From contig JAACJG010000008.1 in the NCBI GenBank assembly GCA_009917695.1, forward strand, positions 62,001 to 126,000: DNA of 64,000 nucleotides. Direction: 5' to 3'. A model generated the notes under the pieces. The model saw nothing but the letters and a program-made list of their open reading frames with translations. It did not search any database and had not been told where the DNA came from. Each line of letters opens with the position of its first letter. Positions within the stretch are counted from its first letter, which is position 1. The translations under genes were made by a program, and so were the position numbers. Of this stretch, positions 1-9,076 are shown one piece after another. This DNA is from Candidatus Rifleibacterium amylolyticum. GTDB lineage: Bacteria > Muiribacteriota > Ozemobacteria > Ozemobacterales > Ozemobacteraceae.

Positions 1-113
1 AAGACAGCGTCACTGACGGCTTTCTCGGCTTTCTGGTTAAAGCCCAGATTCTGACTATCGAGAAAAAATACGACGAAAATCCCGACCACAAAGAAAAGTC
101 TGCAGGCGACTGA
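1..113 (+). CDS. C-terminal end of an unidentified protein
   Basis: An open frame enters from the left edge and ends at TGA 111-113. The readable tail is about 36 residues (it starts DSVTDGFLGFLVKAQ and ends with a charged stretch, EKKYDENPDHKEKSAGD). It has no stop in frame and is followed 35 bases later by a strong terminator, which supports it being the end of a real gene. Nothing in the tail lets me name the family. Confidence 0.6.
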   Translation, partial: DSVTDGFLGFLVKAQILTIEKKYDENPDHKEKSAGD

Positions 114-147
114 TCCCCTGCCGCTTGCTGTAACTGCGTTTAATATT

Positions 148-175
148 TCGGGGGCCTTACAGCCCCCGATTTTTT
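148..175 (+). terminator. Rho-independent terminator
   Basis: Perfect 8-bp stem TCGGGGGC/GCCCCCGA (148-155 with 162-169), 6-nt loop, then six T. It ends the partial gene at the left edge. The opposing gene (stop at 199) converges on it. Confidence 0.9.
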
Positions 176-198
176 ACGAAAAGAAGCTACAGATAGCT

Positions 199-2913
199 TC
201 ACTGGTTGGGATCTTCGATATAACCGGATTCACGGGCAATATCTTCCGGGCGGCGGGCATAAGAATACACTTTGAGATCATCAATATCGACAGAGCATGT
301 CTCACCCTTGCCACCGCCGCGGCCAAACCCGAGCGGCCCGAGAACCGACCCGAGATTTTGCCTCGTCTCATATGCGGTTGCGCCATCGAGATGAACGCGC
401 AACTTCCCTTTGACGCCTTCCCAGGCGATGGCAAGATGATGCCAGCGCCCCGAAGCCGGCGGGCTTCCTTTGAAAAGAAAAGCGTTGCCATGCCCACCCC
501 GATTCGGAAAGCGATAAAATACTATCGCTTTGCCTTCTGCAGTAATGACAAAACTCAGCAAATCGCATTCAAATACCTCAATATACGCCAATTTGCGATC
601 TACCGGATCATGAATCAGCCGGAACCACAATTCGACGGTCCATTGGCCAGGCAGCACCACATCGCATCCTTCATGCAGCTCCAGTTTCCAGGAATCGTTC
701 GAAAAAAGGCGCAGAGCCTTATCGTTACGGCCGGCAACAAATTTCATGCCTGCAATCTCTTTCGAAAGACTTGTCTGAGCAAGAGGTTCCGCATGGATGA
801 TACCGTCGAAAGAAAGGTGCAGCATCGGCGGAATTCCCGTCGGCGCCTCCGGGTGGATAATTTCGCTCATAGGTGTTTGTGATTGAGGCAGCGCAGATTC
901 AGCCTGATGGAGATCCCAGATTAGTATGGTCGAATCCTGACCACCGGTTGCCAGATATCTTCCGCCCGGCGAAAAAGCGACGGCACTCACGCGGCCTCGA
1001 TGGCCTTTCAAGTCACGGATTTTCCATGAGCGCCAGGGTCCCACATGAACCACTGAAAAATCCCCCCAACCAGTAGAAGCATACATTACGCCATCAGGGC
1101 TCATTCGCTCCTGCCCGACAAATCCAGACAGACAGGAATAGAACCCGATCTTCTCGCCCGTAGCAGACTCCTGCACTGACACGCCGCCGCGCCCGTCAGC
1201 TTTCTCGTAAGAGCCTCCAGTGACCATCAGACTTCCGCGTCTAGTATATGATGGGAGAGAGATGTAGTTCATTTTAGTTGGAATCGGCATATTAAACTTT
1301 TCGCTACCAGAAATTACATCGTAACCAATCAATTCCTGTCCTTCGCCATAGCGCATACCAGGTTTGCCCAGTGTGGTTAGGGCAAGCGAACTTCCATCAG
1401 GAGACAGAGCAAGACCAGCTAATCGCTCAGGACATGGGAAACTGGCAATCTGCTGTAAAGATTCGACATCCCAGACCTGCAACAAGTTCATGCTTGCCAT
1501 AGCTCCTTCTTCTGCCTTCGTTCGAGCCGTCAAAGCGACCTTTCGACCATCCATGGAAACAGCGGCCGGACAACGAGTGTAGCCACCAGAAAAATGGTTT
1601 TCGCCGATCTTTGCCAGAACGGTTTCTGAAGATAATGACCAGATGACGAACTTTCCATTGGCGACTAACAAAGCTCGCTCGCGGTCAAGAGTTTTGATAA
1701 TGAACGGAGAAGAAGCAACATAATATGCAGACACCTGTCTGCCGCTTCTCAGGCACCAATTCACAAGCCTGCCGTCGCTGTCCACACTCAGCAAGTGACT
1801 ACCATCTTCGGAGAACGCCAGTGACTGTATCGCGTTCTGAGGTACAGCAGGAGGCTCTTCGCCGACAAGCCCATGTACCGGCCAGACACTGATAAATCCG
1901 GCACTGTTGCCAGCAGCCAGTCTGCTGCCGTCGGCGCTCAGACTCAGGGCTGTTACGTAGCTACTGCCAACTGAGGCCTTGAACTGATCTGACTCTGTTG
2001 CACAATCCCACACACGCACTTCGTTGTTCAGGCAATAAGCCACTTTTTCAGCATCGGCCGAAACCACAAATCGGTTGGCGCCATAAAAGCGAGTTTTACC
2101 GGCCAATTTCACTTGTGCTGAACCAGAGGCTACAATCTGCCAGTCTGGCATACTCCAGAGACAATAGTTGCCATCGCCGTCAACAGCCTTCAGGCTTATG
2201 CTGTCTTCAGAAAATGCCATTTGTGCAGCATGTCCTGGCAACCCGGACAACCTCTGCTCCGGCTGACCGGACTGAGCGTTCCACAGTTGTATAACGCTTC
2301 CAGACGCCGTAGTGGCATACCATTCGAGATCGGGTGAACAGGTAAAAAGCCTCTTTTGCCTGGAAAGCTCATCGCTTATCAAACGCTGCAGCAGTTTTCC
2401 GTCAGAAATGCGTCTTATCTGAAAGATCGGACGGTAACTTTCAATGGCAACAAACCTCTCATTGTCCGGCAATGGCAGCATCTGTGAGACTTGATCCCAG
2501 GAGGGAATGCGGCGAATTTCTCTGCCGCTGGCGGGATCCCACCATGAAATTGTTTTATCATCACCGCATGATAGCAGTATCCGACCATCGTTTACAAACA
2601 ACAGGGCGCTGATCGAAAGCCCGTGTTTGAGAAAAACATTGCCCAGCCTTCTTATTGCTCCGGCTGGAATAGGAATACCATGGTCATCGAGATTATCCGT
2701 TTCTGCCGGAAGAACCACATCAGGAAGGGTTTTCAATGGTTCCTGGGCCGGACTGTGTTTTGGATGCGCCGCAGTCCGCGCGAATCTGCTTTTGCCTGAA
2801 ACTGTCAGCTTCGACGATCTGCCGAGCCAGAAAACGCCAAATCCCGCCACAAGCACAATCAGAATGAGTACTTTAATGGCGCGGAATGCTGACTCTGGTC
2901 TTCGACTGCCCAT
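199..2913 (-). CDS. membrane-anchored WD40-repeat protein with C-terminal LamG domain
   Basis: 904 residues. Residues 13-31 form one hydrophobic segment (IKVLILIVLVAGFGVFWLG), so the protein is probably anchored with its bulk outside the cytoplasm. The middle (about 90-680) carries many WD40 blades ending in WD/WW pairs, the clearest being around 640-680 (GHRGRVSAVAFSPGGRYLAT, then ILIWDL). Residues about 715-895 look like a concanavalin A/LamG fold (WTVELWFRL, GRWHHLAIAWEG, IDDLKVYSYARR). Such combinations serve protein or carbohydrate binding; no catalytic site is visible. It is alone in its transcription unit. There is no Shine-Dalgarno site; TAGAAT on the coding strand (2925-2920) lies six bases before the ATG, so the mRNA may be leaderless. 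The specific ligand is unknown. Confidence 0.85.
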   Translation of the reverse strand: MGSRRPESAFRAIKVLILIVLVAGFGVFWLGRSSKLTVSGKSRFARTAAHPKHSPAQEPLKTLPDVVLPAETDNLDDHGIPIPAGAIRRLGNVFLKHGLSISALLFVNDGRILLSCGDDKTISWWDPASGREIRRIPSWDQVSQMLPLPDNERFVAIESYRPIFQIRRISDGKLLQRLISDELSRQKRLFTCSPDLEWYATTASGSVIQLWNAQSGQPEQRLSGLPGHAAQMAFSEDSISLKAVDGDGNYCLWSMPDWQIVASGSAQVKLAGKTRFYGANRFVVSADAEKVAYCLNNEVRVWDCATESDQFKASVGSSYVTALSLSADGSRLAAGNSAGFISVWPVHGLVGEEPPAVPQNAIQSLAFSEDGSHLLSVDSDGRLVNWCLRSGRQVSAYYVASSPFIIKTLDRERALLVANGKFVIWSLSSETVLAKIGENHFSGGYTRCPAAVSMDGRKVALTARTKAEEGAMASMNLLQVWDVESLQQIASFPCPERLAGLALSPDGSSLALTTLGKPGMRYGEGQELIGYDVISGSEKFNMPIPTKMNYISLPSYTRRGSLMVTGGSYEKADGRGGVSVQESATGEKIGFYSCLSGFVGQERMSPDGVMYASTGWGDFSVVHVGPWRSWKIRDLKGHRGRVSAVAFSPGGRYLATGGQDSTILIWDLHQAESALPQSQTPMSEIIHPEAPTGIPPMLHLSFDGIIHAEPLAQTSLSKEIAGMKFVAGRNDKALRLFSNDSWKLELHEGCDVVLPGQWTVELWFRLIHDPVDRKLAYIEVFECDLLSFVITAEGKAIVFYRFPNRGGHGNAFLFKGSPPASGRWHHLAIAWEGVKGKLRVHLDGATAYETRQNLGSVLGPLGFGRGGGKGETCSVDIDDLKVYSYARRPEDIARESGYIEDPNQ

Positions 2914-2919
2914 AAAATG

Positions 2920-2925
2920 ATTCTA
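2920..2925 (-). promoter_or_regulatory. -10 box of a possible leaderless promoter
   Basis: TAGAAT on the minus strand (ATTCTA on the plus) with exactly six bases before the ATG of the WD40-LamG gene, putting the expected transcript start at the start codon. The -35 region is poor (GCAAAA at 17-bp spacing), so this rests on the -10 and the missing ribosome binding site. Confidence 0.4.
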
Positions 2926-3041
2926 ACACACACGAACGATATTTTTGCTGAAAAGATTCGGCACACGGCTGATTTTGAGGTATGATTCTTCAATGATTTA
3001 AAGTATGAATTTCAAATCGCACACAGTGAAATTTTCGAAAC

Positions 3042-4715
3042 ATGAATAAGACAAAACATAAAGAAAAACCTGGCGGCCCATCTTTACTGGCAGATCCTCA
3101 CCAGAACAAGGGGACAGCATTCTCCTGGACAGAACGAGAACGCCTGGGCCTGCTCGGGCTGCTGCCACCCCGCGTCGAAACCATCTCAGAACAGGCGGCA
3201 AGAGCATACCATCAGTATTCGGGGATTGAGGGCGATCTCGAGAAAAACCTTTTTCTCAACCAGCTGTTTTCGATTAACACGACACTGTTCTATTTCCTTG
3301 TCAGCAGGCATCTTGAAGAGATGCTGCCGATAGTTTACACGCCCACCATTGGTGACGCAGTAAAACAGTTCAGCCACAATTTCATGCAGCAGAACGGGCT
3401 TGTCATCTCTTTGGCCGACTGCGGACGCATCGACTCCATACTGTCGCGGATCGATCCGTATCAGCTTGACATTGCAGTGGTAACCGACGGAGAAGGCATA
3501 CTGGGTATCGGCGACTGGGGTATTGGCGGGCTGAACATCGCTATCGGCAAACTCATGGTCTATACGCTGTGCGGCGGCATAAACCCGCATCGCACTCTGC
3601 CGATTCAGCTCGATGTCGGCACTAACAACGAAGAATTGCTCGCCGACCCGCTTTATCTGGGACTGAGAAGACCACGCGCCACTGGACAGAAGTATTTTGC
3701 CTTCATTGAAGAATTTGTCGAGGCATTCAAGAAGCGCTTTCCGAGGTCGTTTCTGCACTGGGAAGACTTTGGCAGAGATACTGCCCGCCTCGTGCTCGAT
3801 CGCTATCGTGCGACGCATCAGTCTTTTAATGATGATATTCAGGGCACCGGCGCTGTCGCTCTTGCCGCGGTGCTGGCTGGAATCGCGCGTTCCGGTCTGC
3901 CGGCTGAGCAGCACAGATTCTGCATCTTCGGAGCAGGAACCGCCGGCTGTGGCATAGCCGACCAGATAAGCCTGGCACTGGCGAAATCAGAAAGCGTTGC
4001 TCCTGCCGAGGTTCGCCAGCGTTTTTACATGATCGATCGTGACGGACTGTTAACCGAAAATTCGCGTAACCTGATGCCGTTTCAGAAGCCATATGCAGTG
4101 GCGGCTGAAAACTTGAACGGCTGGAGCAACAGCAAGCCAGACAGCATAAAACTGGACGATGTCGTTAAGAACGCCAAACCAACCGTGCTTATTGGCTGTT
4201 CTGCGCAAACCGGTGCCTTTACTGATGATATTCTCGCCGAAATGGCAAAAAACTGCCAGCACCCTATCATTATGCCTCTGTCAAACCCGACCTCAAAGGC
4301 AGAAGCCACGCCTGAGCGCATACTGAAGGCAACTGAGGGTCGGGCATTGATGGCCACCGGCAGCCCCTTTGCCCCGGTAATCTGGCAGAATGAACAGCTA
4401 AGAGTTTCACAGTGCAACAACGCTCTGGTTTTTCCGGGAATCGGGCTGGGAATGTTGATTTCTCAGGCCAGCCAACTGACTGACTCCATGTTGCTTGCCG
4501 CCAGCGCTGCGGTTTCCCGCTTCACATCAACGACCGGCGAAAGCTGCTGCCTTCTTCCAGACTTTTCCAACATACTTGCAATCAGCAAATCTGTAGCCAT
4601 GGCAGTTGCCGAAGAAGCAACCAGATCTGGCAAGGCCGTAGAAAAAACGACCGATCAGCTGGAAGCAGCGTATAAGGCGCACACATGGGCACCGACCTAT
4701 CAGTTGAGCGCGTAA
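3042..4715 (+). CDS. maeA: NAD-dependent malic enzyme (oxaloacetate-decarboxylating malate dehydrogenase)
   Basis: 557 residues, the usual length for the long SfcA/MaeA-type enzyme, which converts malate to pyruvate, CO2 and NADH in the cytoplasm. Visible family motifs in order: VYTPTIGDAV, the malate-binding VVTDGEGILGIGDWG, DVGTNNEELL, the metal site FNDDIQGTGAVALAA, the nucleotide fold IFGAGTAGCGIAD, PLSNPTSKAEATPE, ATGSPFAPV and NNALVFPGIGLG. The protein appears complete. There is no clear ribosome binding site before the ATG; an upstream GTG is in another frame and closes at once. It is a single gene, divergent from the WD40-LamG gene. It probably links C4 acids to pyruvate metabolism. 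Cofactor preference (NAD rather than NADP) is inferred from family type only. Confidence 0.95.
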   Translation: MNKTKHKEKPGGPSLLADPHQNKGTAFSWTERERLGLLGLLPPRVETISEQAARAYHQYSGIEGDLEKNLFLNQLFSINTTLFYFLVSRHLEEMLPIVYTPTIGDAVKQFSHNFMQQNGLVISLADCGRIDSILSRIDPYQLDIAVVTDGEGILGIGDWGIGGLNIAIGKLMVYTLCGGINPHRTLPIQLDVGTNNEELLADPLYLGLRRPRATGQKYFAFIEEFVEAFKKRFPRSFLHWEDFGRDTARLVLDRYRATHQSFNDDIQGTGAVALAAVLAGIARSGLPAEQHRFCIFGAGTAGCGIADQISLALAKSESVAPAEVRQRFYMIDRDGLLTENSRNLMPFQKPYAVAAENLNGWSNSKPDSIKLDDVVKNAKPTVLIGCSAQTGAFTDDILAEMAKNCQHPIIMPLSNPTSKAEATPERILKATEGRALMATGSPFAPVIWQNEQLRVSQCNNALVFPGIGLGMLISQASQLTDSMLLAASAAVSRFTSTTGESCCLLPDFSNILAISKSVAMAVAEEATRSGKAVEKTTDQLEAAYKAHTWAPTYQLSA

Positions 4716-4822
4716 ATCCTTTTGCCATAAGGGAACTTAAACTATTATATTTTTTTGTTATTTTGTTTCTAACCTTTGCGTATTAGTTGTAGAATTCATT
4801 CATTGATTTCAGGAGAAATATT

Positions 4823-5683
4823 ATGAAAAAATGCAAAATGTTATCACTGATTCTGATGATGTGCGCGTCGTTTTTCATGACTGGCTGCGATGCACAGCAG
4901 ATACTCAACGTTATCCAGAATGTCGCCAATGGTGTTCAGCAGGCTATGCCCGCCATACGCGATGCGGTGGGTGCTTTTCAGAATGCCTTTAATAATAACA
5001 ACACAGCAGCCAACAACAACCAAAACGCTGCAAACAACAATGCTGCCGAAACAAACGCTACCAATCAGGCCAATGTTAACGTAACCAATCCCAACCAGGA
5101 AGACATCGCCGGGCAGAATAACGCTAATACCAATACCGCTAACAACAACACCCAGACAAACAATACGACAAATACGACCAATACCAATGCAAGTCAGGCA
5201 GAAGCAGCTCTTGCCAATTACAAAGGCGGGAAACTGGCTCCCAGCGAATTTGCCAAGCTGTTCGGCCCGGTTGCGCGTGAAGCCAGCAAGAAGAGCGGAG
5301 TTCCGGCATCGATCATCATGGCTCAGGCTGCTCTGGAAACCGGCTGGGGTGGCTCTGCCATTGGCGATGCCAAGAACCTGTTTGGTATAAAAGGAACAGG
5401 CCCGGCCGGCTCGATCACAATGCCAACCAAAGAATTCATCAATGGGCGCATGGTAACTGTTCAGGGCAAGTTCCGCAAATACAACTCATGGCAGGAATCG
5501 ATCGAAGATCACAGCAAACTGCTGACCGGCGCCAGCCGCTATGCAAAGTGCATGGCCGTTCGCAACGACCCTGACCAGTTTGCCCGCGAATTGCAGAAAG
5601 CCGGCTATGCTACCGACCCACAATATGCGAACAAGCTGATCAGCATTATGAAGTCGAATAATTTTTACCAGTATAACAACTGA
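4823..5683 (+). CDS. lipoprotein with FlgJ/LytD-like glucosaminidase domain
   Basis: 286 residues. The lipobox is FMTGC at residues 18-22, after a Lys-rich hydrophobic signal, so the mature protein should be lipid-anchored. Residues about 55-125 are a low-complexity Asn/Thr/Ala linker made of AAC/AAT/ACC codons. Residues about 135-280 are a muramidase-type beta-N-acetylglucosaminidase domain: SGVPASIIMAQAALETGWG holds the catalytic Glu (ETGWG), followed by NLFGIKG, YNSWQESIEDHS and AGYATDPQYANKL. It should cut glycan strands of peptidoglycan during wall growth or remodelling. The ribosome binding site AGGAGAAA sits 8 bases before the ATG. A -10-like TAGAAT lies at 4790-4795. The next gene follows closely (21 bases), so the two may be cotranscribed. 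Confidence 0.92.
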   Translation: MKKCKMLSLILMMCASFFMTGCDAQQILNVIQNVANGVQQAMPAIRDAVGAFQNAFNNNNTAANNNQNAANNNAAETNATNQANVNVTNPNQEDIAGQNNANTNTANNNTQTNNTTNTTNTNASQAEAALANYKGGKLAPSEFAKLFGPVAREASKKSGVPASIIMAQAALETGWGGSAIGDAKNLFGIKGTGPAGSITMPTKEFINGRMVTVQGKFRKYNSWQESIEDHSKLLTGASRYAKCMAVRNDPDQFARELQKAGYATDPQYANKLISIMKSNNFYQYNN

Positions 5684-5704
5684 TCTATTTTGAGGAGAAT
5701 CATT

Positions 5705-6322
5705 ATGAAAAAAGTCATTTACACAATCTTCGCCATGGTATTGCTGCCTCTCAGCCTGTTTGCCGGCCTGGCTGTGCCCGGAGAAGCAAACCCGGTTCTG
5801 GCAACCGAAAAATTCGAACTTGATGGTCAACAGCTTACTGTTGAAAAGCGCATCGATGATATGAACCTCACATTGCGGGTTCTCGACGCAGATGGCAAGC
5901 AGATATTCAGCTCAGAAACTCTCGGCAGTGAAGAAAAACTTTTCGTCATCGACCGCGAAGCAGTCAGCCTTAAAGTGCGCGACCTGAACGGCGACAAGGT
6001 TCCCGAACTTATGGCGGCAGCCTTTTATGGCCCGAACGCCAGCGGGCTTTATGTTTTTACTTACGATGCCGCAGCAAAAACCTTTAAACCGATGCCGTTC
6101 ATACACGCAGCAGCAGATCTTACCCGCGACTGCCTGGTTTCTGACATGCGTCAGGAAAACGGCGAAGACCTGATGTTTCTTTCTGATGACGTGGTTCGGG
6201 CCCTCGGCATGATTTATTCTACCGAACCCGATGGCGAGCCAGTTGCCGGTTTCTACTTCTACAAACTTACCGACGGCGCCTTCAAATTCGTCGAAAGCAA
6301 GCCTGTTCCGGTAGACGAATAA
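5705..6322 (+). CDS. small exported protein of unknown function
   Basis: 205 residues from the ATG at 5705, chosen because TGAGGAGAAT lies 5-14 bases upstream; an in-frame ATG at 5690 has no such site. Residues 1-20 are a typical signal peptide (MKKVIYTIFAMVLLPLSLFA). The rest is predicted beta-rich with an FG-GAP/VCBS-like stretch around residues 95-125 (VRDLNGDKVPELMAAAFYG), a pattern seen in secreted or periplasmic beta-propeller-type repeats. Only one such repeat is visible, so a full propeller is not supported. It follows the glucosaminidase lipoprotein and is closed by a strong terminator. No function can be assigned. Confidence 0.8.
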   Translation: MKKVIYTIFAMVLLPLSLFAGLAVPGEANPVLATEKFELDGQQLTVEKRIDDMNLTLRVLDADGKQIFSSETLGSEEKLFVIDREAVSLKVRDLNGDKVPELMAAAFYGPNASGLYVFTYDAAAKTFKPMPFIHAAADLTRDCLVSDMRQENGEDLMFLSDDVVRALGMIYSTEPDGEPVAGFYFYKLTDGAFKFVESKPVPVDE

Positions 6323-6339
6323 GTATTTACACACAGAGC

Positions 6340-6367
6340 AAAGCCCTGCAGCAATGCAGGGCTTTTT
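6340..6367 (+). terminator. Rho-independent terminator
   Basis: Perfect 11-bp stem AAAGCCCTGCA/TGCAGGGCTTT (6340-6350 with 6355-6365) with a GCAA tetraloop and a T run. It separates the 205-residue exported protein from the subtilase gene. Confidence 0.93.
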
Positions 6368-6372
6368 CATTT

Positions 6373-6401
6373 TTGCAGCAGCTGGCTGCTTATGCTATGA
6401 T
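6373..6401 (+). promoter_or_regulatory. sigma70-type promoter for the subtilase
   Basis: TTGCAG (6373-6378), 17-bp spacer, TATGAT (6396-6401), immediately after the upstream terminator and 30 bases before the chosen ATG. Confidence 0.5.
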
Positions 6402-6431
6402 AATCGAATATCTGATTTTGAGGTGCGACCG

Positions 6432-7928
6432 ATGCGATATCTGCTGATAATTATGGTGCTGGTGACTACGGTGGCCGGTGCTGCTGAAATACCTATACTG
6501 CCTTTTGAACCCTTCGACGCCGGGCGCGAATATCGCAGCAGCGATGTAACGACAAGCCGTGACGGGCAGTTTCCCAATGACCCGTTTTTTGCAAAGCAGT
6601 GGCATCTTGAAAATCTTGGTCAGGCCGATGACAAGGGCAATATCGGCGAAGCCGGCTGCGATATCGCAATGCGCCAGGCCTGGAATCTATGGAATCCGAA
6701 GCAGGAAATCATTCTTGCCATTCTCGATTCAGGGCTCGACCTCAATCATGAAGATATCGACCCTTCGGTTCTCTGGGTCAACCCGGGCGAAAGCGGCATT
6801 GATGCCGACGGCAACGACAAAAAGAGCAATGGTATCGACGACGATGGCAACGGTTATGTCGATGACGTTCACGGTTACAACTTTGTCAGAGACAACGGCA
6901 TAATTCAGGACGACCAGTATCACGGCACACATTGCGGCGCCATAATCTGCGCGCAGATGAACAATGGCACCGGTATTGCCGCGATGAATCCGCGCCTCAA
7001 GATCATGATCGTAAAAATTTTCGGTCTCGGTCAGACGCTCTACGCCAAAGATATCGCGCGCGCGGTTCGTTATGCCGTCGACAATGGCGCCAGAGTTCTC
7101 TCAAACAGCTATGGAACACCTTCTTATACTAAGGAGATGCATGAAGCCGTCAGCTACACCCATGAAAAGGGCGCACTGTTTGTCTGTGCTTCAGGCAACT
7201 CGCGCAAAGACCTTGATAATCCTGAAGAAAAAGACTACCCGGCATGCTATGGCCTGCCAAATCAGCTGGTGGTAAGCGCCACCGACAATGCCGACTGGTC
7301 ACAGTTCGCCAACTTTGGATCGATGGTCGAAATCGCCGCACCTGGCGCCAACATTTTTTCGCTGATGCCGAAAAATGGTTATCGCTCTTTTTCCGGCACC
7401 TCTCAGGCCTGCCCGATGGCGGCAGCAGCTGCAACCATGGTCTGGGCGCAGAACCCTGAATTCAACTGGCAGCAGGTCAAGCAGATTCTGATCGACGGCG
7501 GCGATGAAGTTCCCGGACTCGGGCGCTATGTCAGAAACGGCCGCCGACTCAATCTCGCAAATTCGCTGCAGCACAAGACTGGGCGCAGGCTTCCCGTTTA
7601 TGATTTCAGCAAATGGGTCAGTGAAGAACGTGTTATTGAATCACTGCATCCTTACAAGAACGACCAGCAAGCCAGCACCATCGTGGAAGTCCCTCAGGCC
7701 CGCCGTTTTCGACTGTTCTTCGAGCGCATCGAAATCGACCATCATGGTGACGTTCTGGCGATCAACAGCCCCAACAGTGCACGTACCATCGAAAAAATAA
7801 ACAGCAGTTTTTCTGAAGTCTGGAGCGAAGTAATCGAAGGCTCAGAGGCAGAGCTGGTTCTGACTGCTGATAAGTACATGAATGCTTATGGTTTCAAGAT
7901 CAGCAGAATCCAGTATCTGCCGAAATGA
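6432..7928 (+). CDS. secreted subtilisin-like serine protease (peptidase S8)
   Basis: 498 residues from the ATG at 6432, which has GAGG 9 bases upstream. A longer frame starting at 6354 would begin inside the terminator hairpin and is rejected. Residues 1-18 are a signal peptide. The catalytic triad is complete: Asp99 (AILDSGLD), His164 (YHGTHCGA) and Ser324 (FSGTSQACPMAAA), with the oxyanion Asn in CASGNS near 255. An insert at 120-150 rich in Asp/Asn/Gly (DADGNDKKSNGIDDDGNGYV) matches the calcium-loop-like insert common in secreted bacterial subtilases. About 100 residues after the catalytic domain are beta-rich and probably a P-type accessory domain. Role: extracellular or periplasmic protein degradation or processing. 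It has its own promoter and stands alone. Confidence 0.95.
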   Translation: MRYLLIIMVLVTTVAGAAEIPILPFEPFDAGREYRSSDVTTSRDGQFPNDPFFAKQWHLENLGQADDKGNIGEAGCDIAMRQAWNLWNPKQEIILAILDSGLDLNHEDIDPSVLWVNPGESGIDADGNDKKSNGIDDDGNGYVDDVHGYNFVRDNGIIQDDQYHGTHCGAIICAQMNNGTGIAAMNPRLKIMIVKIFGLGQTLYAKDIARAVRYAVDNGARVLSNSYGTPSYTKEMHEAVSYTHEKGALFVCASGNSRKDLDNPEEKDYPACYGLPNQLVVSATDNADWSQFANFGSMVEIAAPGANIFSLMPKNGYRSFSGTSQACPMAAAAATMVWAQNPEFNWQQVKQILIDGGDEVPGLGRYVRNGRRLNLANSLQHKTGRRLPVYDFSKWVSEERVIESLHPYKNDQQASTIVEVPQARRFRLFFERIEIDHHGDVLAINSPNSARTIEKINSSFSEVWSEVIEGSEAELVLTADKYMNAYGFKISRIQYLPK

Positions 7929-8052
7929 AGCAACTTAGTATCCCGACTGTTTCCAGGCAAACCGGCGATATGGGTAGTGAAAGAGAACAGAAAAGCTGGA
8001 AAATCATGACCAGCAAACTAGACAGAACAGCCTGCCAGAAGGAGACAGTAAG

Positions 8053-8928
8053 TTGATCGATTCTCTCGACATAAGAACATTGTCTGTCGCAATGAGCATA
8101 ATCGGTCTAATTCTTTGTTTCTGCATGCTTTACGTTTATGCCACCCGCAAGACCTACGCCGGATTCATGCAGTGGACGACTGCTTCGGTTCTGATCAGCA
8201 TAGCGATGGGACTAGTCGGCTCCCGCAACCTGCTGCCCGATTTTTTTTCAATTGTAGTTGCCAACCTGCTCATAGTCTCCGGAAACAGCTTTGTCTCATA
8301 CGGCCTGGAACGGTTTACCGGGCAGAGACCCAACAAGTGGCTGTTTATATCGCAGTCAGCTGCAGCGATTGTTTTAATTCCCTGCTTTACCTATTACATA
8401 CCATCGGTAGATGCACGCATAGTAACTCTTTCAGCTATTCTTGCGATTCTCTTCGGCTATTCCGGCTACATTGTATTTAAACATGTTCCAGTTCTGGTCA
8501 AAAACCGAAACAGCCTTTTGGTCAGCAGCTTAAGCATACTCTCAGCATGGAATGTATTGCGAATGATATTGACCGCCCGTGGCGCTCCGATTCCCGATCT
8601 GATGACTGCCTCGATCTTTCACGGGGTAACCTTGATGGTTTTTATCTGCGGCTACATAACAGTCATAATCGGCCTGATCATCCTCAATTTTCAGAAGGTC
8701 GAACTCGACCTTTCAGCAGCAATAGATGAAGTCAGAACGCTGCGCGGAATTGTTCCCATCTGCACGTCATGCAAAAAAATAAAAGACGAAAAAGGCTCGT
8801 GGAGCCTGGTTGAAGAATATGTCAGAGCGCATTCACATGCTGAATTCAGTCATGGCATGTGTCCAGACTGCATGAAAAAGTTTTATCCTGACTACGTCGA
8901 CGAAGAAAATGACGAGCAGATAACGTAA
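8053..8928 (+). CDS. polytopic membrane protein with C-terminal Cys4 zinc-module tail
   Basis: 291 residues, TTG start at 8053 chosen because AAGGAGACAG lies 4-13 bases upstream. About seven hydrophobic segments fill residues 9-220. The last 60 residues carry a module I recognise from the C-termini of many PAS/receiver signalling proteins: LRGIVPICTSCKKIKDEKGS, then EYVRAHSHAEFSHGMCPDCM, giving CxxC...CxxC spacing suited to zinc. In those proteins it usually follows a sensor domain; here the sensor would be the membrane region, and no output domain (kinase, GGDEF) is present. It may pass a membrane signal to a partner. There is no obvious operon partner. Function inferred weakly. Confidence 0.8.
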   Translation: MIDSLDIRTLSVAMSIIGLILCFCMLYVYATRKTYAGFMQWTTASVLISIAMGLVGSRNLLPDFFSIVVANLLIVSGNSFVSYGLERFTGQRPNKWLFISQSAAAIVLIPCFTYYIPSVDARIVTLSAILAILFGYSGYIVFKHVPVLVKNRNSLLVSSLSILSAWNVLRMILTARGAPIPDLMTASIFHGVTLMVFICGYITVIIGLIILNFQKVELDLSAAIDEVRTLRGIVPICTSCKKIKDEKGSWSLVEEYVRAHSHAEFSHGMCPDCMKKFYPDYVDEENDEQIT

Positions 8929-8961
8929 TCGCCACGACTGGCCGGGCATACATATTTTATA

Positions 8962-8990
8962 TTGCCATTCCGCCAAGATAGTTCTATTAT
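8962..8990 (+). promoter_or_regulatory. sigma70-type promoter of the fdrA operon
   Basis: TTGCCA (8962-8967), 17-bp spacer, TATTAT (8985-8990). It would give a leader of about 80 nt before the ATG at 9077; the leader contains the ribosome binding site AAGGAG at 9060-9065. Confidence 0.6.
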
Positions 8991-9076
8991 TTTCTGTAAT
9001 CTCAGCCGGAAAAAGACTGGCAGCGCTGGCGCCGCCTACCGCGCCAAACCCGTAGAATAAAGGAGCAAGGTCTGGA

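Noticed and set aside
174-882. Several open frames on both strands across the WD40-LamG gene (for example 358-882)
   Set aside because: They lack ribosome sites and signal or domain patterns, and lie inside a long gene with clear WD40/LamG motifs.
6354-6431. Longer N-terminus for the subtilase (ATG at 6354)
   Set aside because: The start lies in the terminator hairpin and upstream of the promoter; the ATG at 6432 has a signal peptide and a ribosome site.
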